A stretch of DNA of 62,443 nt, taken from Clostridia bacterium (lineage in GTDB: Bacteria > Bacillota > Clostridia > Oscillospirales > CAG-272). The DNA lies in the NCBI GenBank assembly GCA_017959065.1, contig JAGDBK010000068.1:1-62443 (forward strand), in the 5' to 3' direction. The position numbers and the translations under genes are program-made. Below the pieces are notes generated by a model, which was not told the DNA's origin, searched no databases, and was given only the letters and a program-made list of their open reading frames with translations. Positions 56,107 to 62,443 of the stretch are shown here, piece by piece; positions within the stretch are counted from its first letter, which is position 1; every line of letters begins with the position of its first letter.

Positions 56107-57219
56107 ATGGGATACGGAAAAGGCGAGACCATTCGGGTCGGTATTATAGGATGCGGAGGAATTGCGAACGGAAAGCACATCCCCGGGATCCTTGCAATAG
56201 AAGGCGTTGAGATAGTTGCTCTCTGCGATATAATTCTCGACAAGGCTGAGAAGACCAAAGAAAGACACGGACTAGTCAATGCCAAGATCTATCAGGATTA
56301 CAAGGAACTTCTCAAGGACGAGAGCATCGATGATGTTCAGATCTGCACTCCCAACCGCTCTCACAGTTTTATAACGATAGATTCGCTGGAGGCCGGCAAG
56401 AACGTTATGGTTGAGAAGCCCATGGCCATTAATGCCGTCGAAGCGAAAAAAATGCTCGACGCGGCAAACCGTACCGGCAAATCACTCACAGTCGCATACC
56501 AGAACCGTCAGAAGCCGGAGATGCGGTATCTTCGCGATGAGGTCAAAGCGGGGACATTCGGCGATATCTATTATGCCCAGGCAACAGCTATCCGCCGCCG
56601 CGGAGTACCTACGTGGGGCGTTTTCATGAACGAGTATGAACAGGGCGGCGGTCCCCTTATAGATATCTGCACGCATTCACTCGACGGAACGCTGTGGGTA
56701 ATCGACAAGTACAAACCGAAGGTCTGCTTCGGCAAGACGTTCCACAAACTAAGCCAGCTTCCGACAGAACTTCAGGGTAACAGTTGGGGTTCCTGGGATC
56801 CTGCGAATTTCACAGTCGAAGATTCGGCTTTCGGTCTCTGCATAATGGATGACGGAACTCTTATAAGGCTTGAGACGTCATGGGCGCTGAATACGACGAC
56901 ACTGGTTCCGGAAGGAAGAACGGCGATATTCGGTACTCTGGCAGGAGCTGACTGCGTTGATTCCGATCTCAGGATCAACGGTGTTCGTGACGGCAGACAG
57001 TATGTCAAGACTATAGGATGCAAACCCAGCAAGGGAGCCGCATATTTTGACGGCGTAGGCGATGAGGATATAAAGATCCGCGAGCAGAGAGTATGGTACA
57101 ATTATCTACGCGGTGAAGGCGAGCTCTTTGTGAAGCCGGAACAGGCATATGTCGTCAGCCAGATTCTTGAAGGGATCTATGAGTCTTCAAGGACGGGAAA
57201 AGAAGTCGTGTTTGACTGA
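56107..57219 (+). CDS. Gfo/Idh/MocA-family oxidoreductase (pair B, copy 2)
   Basis: Tandem paralogue of the preceding gene; the first nine residues (MGYGKGETI) are identical and the motifs 'GIIGCGGIANGKHIPGI', 'MVEKPMAINAVEAKKM' and 'GGGPLIDICTHSLDGTLWVI' are kept. 370 residues. Substitutions gather in the C-terminal substrate half, which fits different substrates or successive steps. A terminator follows at 57273. Confidence 0.9.
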   Translation: MGYGKGETIRVGIIGCGGIANGKHIPGILAIEGVEIVALCDIILDKAEKTKERHGLVNAKIYQDYKELLKDESIDDVQICTPNRSHSFITIDSLEAGKNVMVEKPMAINAVEAKKMLDAANRTGKSLTVAYQNRQKPEMRYLRDEVKAGTFGDIYYAQATAIRRRGVPTWGVFMNEYEQGGGPLIDICTHSLDGTLWVIDKYKPKVCFGKTFHKLSQLPTELQGNSWGSWDPANFTVEDSAFGLCIMDDGTLIRLETSWALNTTTLVPEGRTAIFGTLAGADCVDSDLRINGVRDGRQYVKTIGCKPSKGAAYFDGVGDEDIKIREQRVWYNYLRGEGELFVKPEQAYVVSQILEGIYESSRTGKEVVFD

Positions 57220-57272
57220 TCTTGTTTTAAACATATAAGACAGACTGAAATTCTTTATTCAAACAAAACAGA

Positions 57273-57313
57273 AGCAGTGTCCTCCCGGAATACGGGTCAG
57301 GACACTGCTTTTT
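57273..57313 (+). terminator. Intrinsic terminator after Gfo/Idh/MocA pair B
   Basis: An 11-bp stem (AGCAGTGTCCT at 57273-57283 with its complement at 57299-57309) and a T-run at 57309-57313, 54 bases after the stop codon. Confidence 0.88.
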
Positions 57314-57340
57314 GATTGGAGCCGAACAGGCGTTAATAAA

Positions 57341-57359
57341 CCCCCAGTTCAACTGGGGG
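57341..57359 (+). repeat. IS200 left-end hairpin
   Basis: CCCCCAGTTCAACTGGGGG, an 8-9 bp perfect stem; substrate of TnpA for strand recognition. Confidence 0.8.
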
Positions 57360-57395
57360 TAAGTAAAAAACACTTTAGTATAAGAAAGAGAAAAT

Positions 57396-57447
57396 CTCCT
57401 GTGATAAACTAAGTGCGGTCTGGCAACCACACAAAGGAACACAGGAG
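57396..57447 (+). promoter_or_regulatory. tnpA leader stem that hides the ribosome site
   Basis: CTCCTGTG (57396-57403) pairs exactly with CACAGGAG (57440-57447), which contains most of the tnpA ribosome site AGGAGG (57443-57448). The loop holds AAGTGCGGTCTG, shared with the second element at the window end. Such sequestration is known for IS200 and keeps transposase low. Confidence 0.75.
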
Positions 57448-57455
57448 GTTTTGTC

Positions 57456-57923
57456 ATGAAAGATGACGTACAAAGTTTAACACATAGCAAGTGGAGATGC
57501 AAGTACCATATAGTATTTGCACCGAAGTACCGAAGGCAAATCATATATGGAAAAATCAAGGCGGATATAGGGAAAATATTAAGAGAATTGAGTGAGAGGA
57601 AGGGAGTAGAGATATTGGAAGCGGAGTGCTGTCAAGATCATATACATATGCTTGTATCGATACCGCCACATATGAGTGTATCAGAGTATATGGGGTATTT
57701 GAAGAGCAAGAGCAGTCTAATGATATTTGATCGGCACGCCAATCTCAAATACAAGTATGGTAACAGGCATTTTTGGTGCAGAGGATACTATGTCGATACA
57801 GTAGGAAAGTACGAAACGGCGATAAGAGACTATATCAGAAATCAATTGCAGGATGACATAGCCAATGACCAGATTAGCCTAAAAGAGTTCGTAGACCCGT
57901 TTACGGGTGAGCCGGTGAAATAA
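57456..57923 (+). CDS. tnpA: IS200-family HUH transposase TnpA
   Basis: Y1 transposase, 155 residues, the normal size. N-terminal 'KWRCKYHIVFAPKYRRQIIY', the HUH-type motif as HIH (residues 62 and 64, 'CCQDHIHMLVSIPP') and the catalytic tyrosine near residue 126 in 'YETAIRDYIRNQL' are all intact, so the enzyme looks active. ATG 7 bases after AGGAGG. No passenger genes. Confidence 0.94.
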   Translation: MKDDVQSLTHSKWRCKYHIVFAPKYRRQIIYGKIKADIGKILRELSERKGVEILEAECCQDHIHMLVSIPPHMSVSEYMGYLKSKSSLMIFDRHANLKYKYGNRHFWCRGYYVDTVGKYETAIRDYIRNQLQDDIANDQISLKEFVDPFTGEPVK

Positions 57924-57934
57924 GGCATAAAACA

Positions 57935-58037
57935 AGCCCCCGAGAAGGGGGCTCGCCAGAAATAATAGTGTGATTGCTAGACTATTTCGGTGCCCCCTTT
58001 AGGGGGCAACCACAGGAGATAAGCCCTTATAGGGCTT
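57935..58037 (+). ncRNA. Hairpin array in the IS200 3' region
   Basis: Three short perfect hairpins lie between tnpA and the right end: AGCCCCC/GGGGGCT (57935-57953), TGCCCCC/GGGGGCA (57991-58008) and AAGCCCT/AGGGCTT (58021-58037). The sequence CACAGGAG, the ribosome-site arm of the leader stem, occurs again at 58011-58018. Function is unknown; an antisense or structured RNA is possible. Confidence 0.4.
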
Positions 58038-58041
58038 GGTC

Positions 58042-58066
58042 AAACCACCGGTTCAACCGGTGGTTT
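58042..58066 (+). repeat. IS200 right-end hairpin
   Basis: A 12-bp perfect stem (AAACCACCGGTT, one-base C centre, complement to 58066), with the same TTCAA centre as the left end. Confidence 0.78.
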
Positions 58067-58177
58067 TGATTTGTGCCGGACTGCCGCATCGATATGACGG
58101 AGCGAAATTTTCGTTATGAAACCGTGTATTACATTGAGATTCAAATAATATTACTGAAATATTTATCAGTTTAACTA

Positions 58178-58206
58178 TTGATATATTTGCTGATGCCTGA
58201 TATAAT
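58178..58206 (+). promoter_or_regulatory. Sigma-A promoter of the toxin-antitoxin operon
   Basis: TTGATA (58178-58183), exactly 17 bases, TATAAT (58201-58206): near-consensus. It is 29 bases before the antitoxin ATG, where antitoxin autorepression would act. Confidence 0.8.
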
Positions 58207-58234
58207 GTCAGAGAAAAAGAAGGAGGTACCTATT

Positions 58235-58558
58235 ATGCCTGATATGACGAATGCAATCACCAATACGATCTCTATAGCGCTCTTCAATCGCGGATTGGCG
58301 GGAAAGGTCTTTGAAGACGTGAAAAGAAGCGGTGCAAAGGTGGTTATAAAAAATAACGCTCCCGAATGTGTGCTTCTCTCTCCTGACGAGTATGTAAAAC
58401 TTATGGATGAGGTAAACGACGCGCGTCTTCTCTCTCTCGCCGCCGAACGTATGGCGAACTTTGACGCGTCGGGCGCCATACCTGAAGCGGAAGCGTTGAA
58501 AGAATTGGGGATCACCGCCGACGAACTCGCCGACGCTGACAAGGTGGAGATTGAATGA
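58235..58558 (+). CDS. Phd/YefM-family type II antitoxin
   Basis: 107-residue antitoxin. The N-terminal part ('ISIALFNRGLAGKVFEDVKRSG') is followed by the Phd/YefM hallmark 'KVVIKNNAPECVLLSPDEYVKLMD' (about residues 35-58) and a C-terminal toxin-binding tail. ATG 58235 follows AAGGAGG by 8 bases; an upstream in-frame TTG at 58178 is part of the -35 box and cannot be the start. Overlaps the toxin by four bases (ATGA). Confidence 0.85.
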   Translation: MPDMTNAITNTISIALFNRGLAGKVFEDVKRSGAKVVIKNNAPECVLLSPDEYVKLMDEVNDARLLSLAAERMANFDASGAIPEAEALKELGITADELADADKVEIE

Positions 58559-58884
58559 GCTGGAAACTTGTCTTTTTGCCCGAAGCTCTGAAGGATATGA
58601 AAAACCTTGACGGCAATCGGAAGATTTTGGTATTGAAAGCCATCAAGAAGGTACAGACGAATCCTCTGCCGACGTACGAGGGTGGATTAGGAAAGCCGCT
58701 CGGCAACAAAGGAAGCAACAATCTGACCGGCTTTTTGAAGATTAAATTGCGCGACGCCGGGATTCGCGTTGTTTACAAACTTATCAAAGTGGAAACAGAA
58801 ATGCTCGTCATAGTCGTCGGTGCGAGAGCCGATGATGAGGTTTACGAAATCGCAGACAAAAGAATAAAGAGACACGGGCTATGA
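58555..58884 (+). CDS. RelE/ParE-superfamily toxin
   Basis: 109-residue toxin of the RelE/YafQ type: 'WKLVFLPEALKDMKNL' start, 'GLGKPLGNKGSNNLTGFLKI' middle, 'GIRVVYKLIKVETEMLVIVV' core and a charged C-terminus. Such toxins cut mRNA on the ribosome or act on gyrase; which of these applies cannot be told. Coupled to the antitoxin by ATGA. Confidence 0.85.
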   Translation: MSWKLVFLPEALKDMKNLDGNRKILVLKAIKKVQTNPLPTYEGGLGKPLGNKGSNNLTGFLKIKLRDAGIRVVYKLIKVETEMLVIVVGARADDEVYEIADKRIKRHGL

Positions 58885-58902
58885 GTCTCGTACACAATCT
58901 GT

Positions 58903-58935
58903 GAACGTCTGTCGGAAGGCGGGCGTTCTTTTTTT
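58903..58935 (+). terminator. Intrinsic terminator of the toxin-antitoxin operon
   Basis: GAACGTCTG (58903-58911) pairs with CGGGCGTTC (58920-58928) using two G-U pairs, followed by seven T (58929-58935). It lies 19 bases after the toxin stop codon. Confidence 0.8.
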
Positions 58936-59175
58936 GTGTGTCGGGCACGACACCTACCTAACTGGTGAAAGACCAGTCGCGAGTATTTACCGCCAAGCGT
59001 AGCGACGGTCACTTGTTTGCGAACAACTGATATGAACTGTCATTCACTGCCGCAGTGGCTGGGCAATTCCTGAATCTGCTTAATCTGAAGATCTGGTGGG
59101 GCCGCAATTGGTTGGAAAGCGGATCAATTGTAGCTTGTAACCTACATCTCAAGCGTAACGGGAAGTTATTTTTCC
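58936..59175 (+). mobile_element. Probable 5' fragment of a group IIC intron (no ORF)
   Basis: Directly after the terminator T-run the sequence begins GTGTGTCGGGCACG, matching the group II 5' end GUGYG, and soon has the hairpin ACTGGTGAAAGACCAGT (58962-58978), which corresponds to the GGGUGAGAGUCCC-type stem of group IIC introns such as the Oceanobacillus one. Class C introns insert just downstream of intrinsic terminators, as here. No intron-encoded reverse transcriptase and no complete domain V are present; the right border is a guess. This accounts for most of the 393-base gap 58885-59277, which has no gene. Confidence 0.55.
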
Positions 59176-59277
59176 CAGCCGTATTGATATATTATTACAG
59201 GATGATATAATCCGACATGAAAAGAGAAATTTCGCTGCCGGAACGAAACAAAAATCAATGCAGCTAAGGAGGAGAAT

Positions 59278-60321
59278 ATGAGAAAACTGGCTAGTCTTCA
59301 GAAGATCTGGAAAATTGAGCCGATCGAGGGCGCGGACAGGATTGAGCTTGCGCATGTTCTCGGCTGGCAGTGCGTAGTCAACAAGGGGCAGTTTCAGCCG
59401 ATGGATGTAGGAGTGTATTTTGAAATCGACAGTTTTCTGCCGGTCCGTCCCGAATTTGAATTCATGAGAGCGTCAAGCTACAAGAAAACGGATATAATGG
59501 GAGAGGGCTTCAGACTCCGGACGATGAAGTTCAGAGGACAGATCTCCCAGGGACTCCTGCTTCCTGTCGGAAGTTTCCCGGAGATCCCGGAGGGAACGGA
59601 ACTCGGAAGCGATGTTTCGGATTTGCTTGGCGTCAGGAAATGGGAAATAGAGGAACGTGCCACGACCGGGGGGACCGTGATCGGAAATCTTCCTTACGAT
59701 ATCCCGCACACAGACGAGACCAGAGTCCAGGAGAACCCGGAACTCATCAGTGCTTTCTCGGGCCTTGAGTATTATATCTCCACTAAGATGGACGGTTCTT
59801 CCCATTCGATCGGCATAGACGAGAACGGATTTCATGTTGCCGGTCATAATTTTGAATACAAGGACGACGGCAGCAGTTCTTTTTACGAACTTGTAAAAGC
59901 GAGAGGATATAAGGAAAAGATCGAAGACTTTGCCAGGCAGAATGGGCTGACGACTTTTACCGTTCAGGGCGAATTCTGCGCGCCAGGAATACAGCGGAAC
60001 AGGCTCAGACTGGCTAGACCTGAATGGTATGTCTTTACTGTACGCGAGAACGGTGCCCGGGTCGGACTTGCCAGAATGCTGCAGGTTTGCGATGCTCTTG
60101 GTTTCGAACATGTTCCGATAGAAGAAATCGGAGAAAATCTTCCTTCAAAGTATCCCAGTGTAGACGCGCTTCTAGAGCGTGCCGACGGCGAGTATCCGAA
60201 CGGCGGGAAAAAAGAAGGAATCGTCATCAGGCCGACTGAGCCGGTCTTCTGTCCGCTGATAAGTGCAAGCCTTTCCATGAAGGTCGTGAGCAACAGTTAT
60301 CTGCTAAAAATTGAAACCTAG
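59278..60321 (+). CDS. RNA ligase of the DRB0094 (Rnl5) family
   Basis: ATP-dependent RNA ligase. The N-terminal OB-like domain (about residues 1-130) and the C-terminal nucleotidyltransferase domain are in the order special to DRB0094/Rnl5. The AMP-accepting lysine is K170 in STKMDGSSHSIG (motif I KxDG); motif IIIa 'TFTVQGEFCAPGIQ' (about 226), motif IV 'KKEGIVIRP' (about 314) and motif V 'SMKVVSNSYL' (about 332) are intact. 347 residues, near the Deinococcus enzyme. GGAGGAG ribosome site. It stands alone; the RNA it seals is unknown. Confidence 0.88.
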   Translation: MRKLASLQKIWKIEPIEGADRIELAHVLGWQCVVNKGQFQPMDVGVYFEIDSFLPVRPEFEFMRASSYKKTDIMGEGFRLRTMKFRGQISQGLLLPVGSFPEIPEGTELGSDVSDLLGVRKWEIEERATTGGTVIGNLPYDIPHTDETRVQENPELISAFSGLEYYISTKMDGSSHSIGIDENGFHVAGHNFEYKDDGSSSFYELVKARGYKEKIEDFARQNGLTTFTVQGEFCAPGIQRNRLRLARPEWYVFTVRENGARVGLARMLQVCDALGFEHVPIEEIGENLPSKYPSVDALLERADGEYPNGGKKEGIVIRPTEPVFCPLISASLSMKVVSNSYLLKIET

Positions 60322-60336
60322 TCCGGCAGAGATCAC

Positions 60337-60356
60337 AAAACAGGATCTTCTGTTTT
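60337..60356 (+). terminator. Terminator after the RNA ligase
   Basis: AAAACAG (60337-60343) pairs with CTGTTTT (60350-60356), loop GATCTT, 16 bases past the stop. Confidence 0.6.
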
Positions 60357-60461
60357 CCATTGATAGACATGGTCCGGTCTTAAGCAGATCAAAAAAGCAT
60401 CATCGGGTAAAATGGATGCTGCTTGAGGTCATTCATAATATAATCGTGCAAAAAAAGTGTC

Positions 60462-60488
60462 AGCCGGCGGTTTTTACCGCTGGCTTTT
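60462..60488 (+). terminator. Second terminator-like hairpin before the solute-binding protein gene
   Basis: AGCCGGCGGT (60462-60471) and ACCGCTGGCT (60476-60485) form a 10-bp stem with one G-U pair, followed by TTT. Two TATAAT copies follow at 60491-60496 and 60500-60505 and could be the -10 of the next gene, though no clear -35 is seen. Confidence 0.6.
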
Positions 60489-60565
60489 GGTATAATGACT
60501 ATAATATGAAAATTTGGCTGGACCGGGAAAGAATCTGACGGGTCCGGACGGGAGGGGAACTGATA

Positions 60566-62086
60566 ATGACATCGTTAAAGAAGACGCTCTGCCTGCTGCT
60601 CCCGATCGTTTTCACTGCCGCGGCGCTGTTCGCATGCGGCGGAAGCGGACAGTCCGCAGAGACAGGGAAGCCCGGGGAAGACCCGGGGGACACCACTGCA
60701 TTTTCGAACGAGACGACTTTTCAGAGAGTAGAGGACAGCCTGCCGGAATCGCTGAATTTCGGCGGGGAGAAAGTGACGATCCTCGCTCCCAAGCTCGGCT
60801 TGAATTCGCTGGTCGACATCTATGCGGAAGAGCTCAACAGCGACCCGATCAACGATTCGGTGTTCAACCGCGAAAAATTCGTTGAGGACAGGCTCGGGGT
60901 AGAGATAAGCTATCCGGAGCCCAGCGGCCCGCTCCTCGAGGTCATGCTGAAGCAGGAGACCACCGGCGACGAGATATACAGCATCTACAGCGGAGTCTCC
61001 CACCAGATGTCGGACTACGTGTTCGACGCGTATTATCAGGATCTGACGTATCTGGACTATCTGGATTTCGACGCCCCGTGGTGGAACGACAGCTTCATAG
61101 AGGAGTCCTCTTTCAGGGACAAGGTCTTCATGCTGAGCGGATCGCTTTCGCTCACTCTGCTCAGAGGCATCCAGGCGGTGTACTTCAACAAGGCCATCGC
61201 GGAAAACTACAGCGGCAGCATCCCGGAACTGTCCGACCTGTACGGGATGGTCGAGCGCGGCGAATGGACCGTGGACAGGCTCAGGACGCTCGGAGGATCC
61301 ATATACACCGATCTCAACGGTAACCAGGAGTTCGACTTGGAGGACGCGTACGGCATTCTGTGCGCCGAAAACGCCGCGGCGATGGAGTTCGGCGCGTTCA
61401 ACATCAGCGTATTCGAAAAGGACGAGGAGGACTGGTTCGTCTTCAACGTCAACACGGACAAGCTGTTCGACGCCCTTCAGAAGGTATACGACCTGTTCTA
61501 TGAAAGCACCGGAAGCGCCAACGCCAACGTTGACCGCGGCGATGTCAGCCTCAGCAACGCGATGGACAGCATTTTCACGGGATGCAACGGCCTGTTCCTG
61601 ATAGACAGCCTGCAGTGCGTGGAAAAGCCTGCGTTCCGCAACATGAAGGACGATTACGGCATCCTTCCGGAACCGAAATACAACGAGCAGCAGAAGGAAT
61701 ACTACGCTTATTCGGCGGAGTTTTCCAGCTTCTCGATCTCGGCGGTGAACAGCCGTCCGGAGATCGCCGCCGCCGTTCTTGAGGCCATGGCGTCGTATTC
61801 GTACAACGAGACCGTACCCACTTATCTCGACCTTGCGCTGAAGGGAAGGTACATGTCCGACCCGCAGTCCAGAAAGATGATCGACATAACCATCAGCAAT
61901 GTCGTATTCGACACAGCCTGGATATTTGTCGAGGAGTTCACGGACTGGTACGCTCCCGGCTTAAAGAACCTGATCCTGGCCAGAGACAGCTACTTCGCAT
62001 CCTCTCACGCGGGACATCTCTCGGCCATCAGGAGAGGACTTATCGGATACGATCTGAAATACAGGAAGATGTTCGGCGACAGCTGA
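60566..62086 (+). CDS. Extracellular solute-binding lipoprotein (family 1-like)
   Basis: Lipoprotein signal peptide (MTSLKKTLCLLLPIVFTAAA, lipobox LFAC at about residues 21-24) followed by a Gly/Ser/Glu linker and a binding-protein fold of about 450 residues with aromatic-rich segments ('YLDFDAPWWNDSFIE', 'RDKVFMLSGSLSL'), as in carbohydrate-type binding proteins. 506 residues. AGGGGAAC ribosome site. It is richer in G+C (near 60 % in places) and codon-biased compared with its neighbours, and no permease or ATPase genes follow in the window, so it may be a recent arrival or part of a system lying beyond. Confidence 0.82.
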   Translation: MTSLKKTLCLLLPIVFTAAALFACGGSGQSAETGKPGEDPGDTTAFSNETTFQRVEDSLPESLNFGGEKVTILAPKLGLNSLVDIYAEELNSDPINDSVFNREKFVEDRLGVEISYPEPSGPLLEVMLKQETTGDEIYSIYSGVSHQMSDYVFDAYYQDLTYLDYLDFDAPWWNDSFIEESSFRDKVFMLSGSLSLTLLRGIQAVYFNKAIAENYSGSIPELSDLYGMVERGEWTVDRLRTLGGSIYTDLNGNQEFDLEDAYGILCAENAAAMEFGAFNISVFEKDEEDWFVFNVNTDKLFDALQKVYDLFYESTGSANANVDRGDVSLSNAMDSIFTGCNGLFLIDSLQCVEKPAFRNMKDDYGILPEPKYNEQQKEYYAYSAEFSSFSISAVNSRPEIAAAVLEAMASYSYNETVPTYLDLALKGRYMSDPQSRKMIDITISNVVFDTAWIFVEEFTDWYAPGLKNLILARDSYFASSHAGHLSAIRRGLIGYDLKYRKMFGDS

Positions 62087-62122
62087 CATCCTCTCTTCGC
62101 TGCCTTCACGTTTCACGGAGGT

Positions 62123-62179
62123 CCCCGTTTTATGTACGCCTTCTCTCCTGACGCGGATCGGCGTTATCGTGAAACGGGG
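62123..62179. repeat. Inverted repeat downstream of the solute-binding protein gene
   Basis: CCCCGTTT (62123-62130) and AAACGGGG (62172-62179) are perfect complements with a 41-base loop. It lies in the 62087-62280 stretch, which has no gene that I can support. Confidence 0.35.
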
Positions 62180-62281
62180 AAGCCGGTAGGCATGTCAAAT
62201 GGCTATACCTATAAATAGACGCTAACTCATCAATCTCAGTATTATTCTTCGGATCTGGAAAAAACCTGTAAAAATTGTCTG

Positions 62282-62308
62282 CCGGCGGTATAAAACCGCC
62301 GGTTTTTT
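62282..62308 (+). terminator. Intrinsic terminator of the solute-binding protein gene
   Basis: CCGGCGGT (62282-62289) and ACCGCCGG (62295-62302) with six T after it. Its stem sequence resembles the hairpin at 60462. Confidence 0.85.
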
Positions 62309-62317
62309 GTATCCCAA

Positions 62318-62443
62318 AACCACGCGTTAGACGCGTGGTTCGGTAACAATTATATAGTTGAGAATGACAAAAAAACTCCTTTGTTGTAAAATTCAAGTGC
62401 GGTCTGCCAGCTGCACAAAAAATACAACAAAGGAGGACGATAA
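62318..62443 (+). mobile_element. Left end of a second IS200-type element, cut by the window edge
   Basis: A left-end-like hairpin (AACCACGCGT / ACGCGTGGTT, loop TAG, 62318-62340) is followed by a leader with the motif AAGTGCGGTCTG (62395-62406), the same as in the complete IS200 at 57411-57422, and by an AGGAGG (62431-62436) that is paired with an upstream arm. The transposase start would be at 62444, seven bases after AGGAGG, the same spacing as in the first copy. Only the leader is in the window. Confidence 0.8.
62376..62435 (+). promoter_or_regulatory. Second IS200 leader stem that hides the ribosome site
   Basis: CTCCTTTGTTGT (62376-62387) pairs perfectly with ACAACAAAGGAG (62424-62435), a 12-bp stem covering most of AGGAGG. 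The stem sequence differs from that of the first copy while pairing is kept. Confidence 0.78.

Larger units (their letters stand above)
57341..58066 (+). mobile_element. IS200-type insertion sequence (tnpA only)
   Basis: A complete IS200/IS605-family unit: left-end hairpin (57341-57359), SD-hiding leader, tnpA (57456-57923) and right-end hairpin (58042-58066). Both end hairpins share the loop context GTTCAAC. There are no terminal inverted repeats and no tnpB, as expected for IS200-type single-strand transposons moved by a HUH transposase. Exact outer borders lie a few bases beyond the hairpins and cannot be fixed without an empty site. Confidence 0.85.

Noticed and set aside
57227-57559. 110-codon frame on the minus strand across the IS left end
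   Set aside because: It is antisense to the terminator, IS leader and start of tnpA and shows no protein-like features.
60462-60488. Hairpin as an IS200 end
   Set aside because: It lacks the adjoining AAGTGCGGTCTG leader and any transposase, and is followed by T residues, so a terminator fits better.
62130-62396. 88-codon frame on the minus strand at the right end
   Set aside because: It runs through a terminator and the second IS left end, with no ribosome site or family features.

Overview
This window is a chromosomal segment of a Gram-positive (Bacillota, most likely class Clostridia) bacterium and appears to carry the replication origin. The evidence is the order dnaA-dnaN-recF-DUF370 (remB-like)-gyrB-gyrA, a rsmG-parA(soj)-parB(spo0J) cluster with three perfect 16-bp parS sites, HPr kinase/phosphorylase, a mreBCD-PBP2 elongasome operon and strong AGGAGG-type ribosome sites. 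G+C looks close to 50 %. TTG and GTG starts are common. No rRNA, tRNA or CRISPR array was seen. Everything is consistent with the standard bacterial code. The species cannot be named from the sequence.

Layout. 1-462 is the 5' part of an unknown membrane-anchored protein. 529-8667 (minus) is a complete peptide ABC transporter, oppA-B-C-D-F, whose subunits B, D and F all carry unusual extra domains; a strong promoter precedes oppA and an intrinsic terminator lies between oppA and oppB. 8935-11652 (minus) encodes the TldE/TldD protease pair. A long plus-strand block (11888-28071) follows: proB-proA-thiI-dut-maf, mreB-mreC-mreD-mrdA, rsmG-parA-parB with parS sites, serS, a two-helix membrane protein, a MORN-repeat membrane protein and ahcY. 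cysE-cysS (minus) converge on ahcY at a perfect bidirectional terminator.

Origin region. dnaA starts near 30780 behind an AT-rich promoter region. The 500-bp dnaA-dnaN spacer holds a cluster of DnaA-box-like 9-mers, three of them phased at 12 bp, plus AT-rich DNA, and is the best oriC candidate. recF, remB-like, gyrB, a PfkB sugar kinase and gyrA follow, then a lipoprotein, recA-recX, rimO, pgsA, hprK, rnhA and a YhaO/YhaN-type nuclease-ATPase pair. With the origin at 30-32.6 kb, the proB-ahcY block is transcribed against the fork, which is unusual for genes such as mreB, serS and parAB.

Accessory right end (50.5-62.4 kb). A divergent carbohydrate-type locus has ThuA plus two Gfo/Idh/MocA oxidoreductases on the minus strand, and an AraC regulator plus two further Gfo/Idh/MocA paralogues on the plus strand. 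Next come a complete IS200-type element (tnpA only), a Phd/RelE-type toxin-antitoxin pair, a probable 5' fragment of a group IIC intron placed directly after the toxin-antitoxin terminator, an orphan DRB0094-type RNA ligase, and a GC-richer solute-binding lipoprotein. The last ~125 bases are the left end of a second, diverged IS200-type element whose transposase start would be the first base beyond the window. The two IS leaders conserve an RNA stem that hides the ribosome site, with compensatory sequence change between copies.
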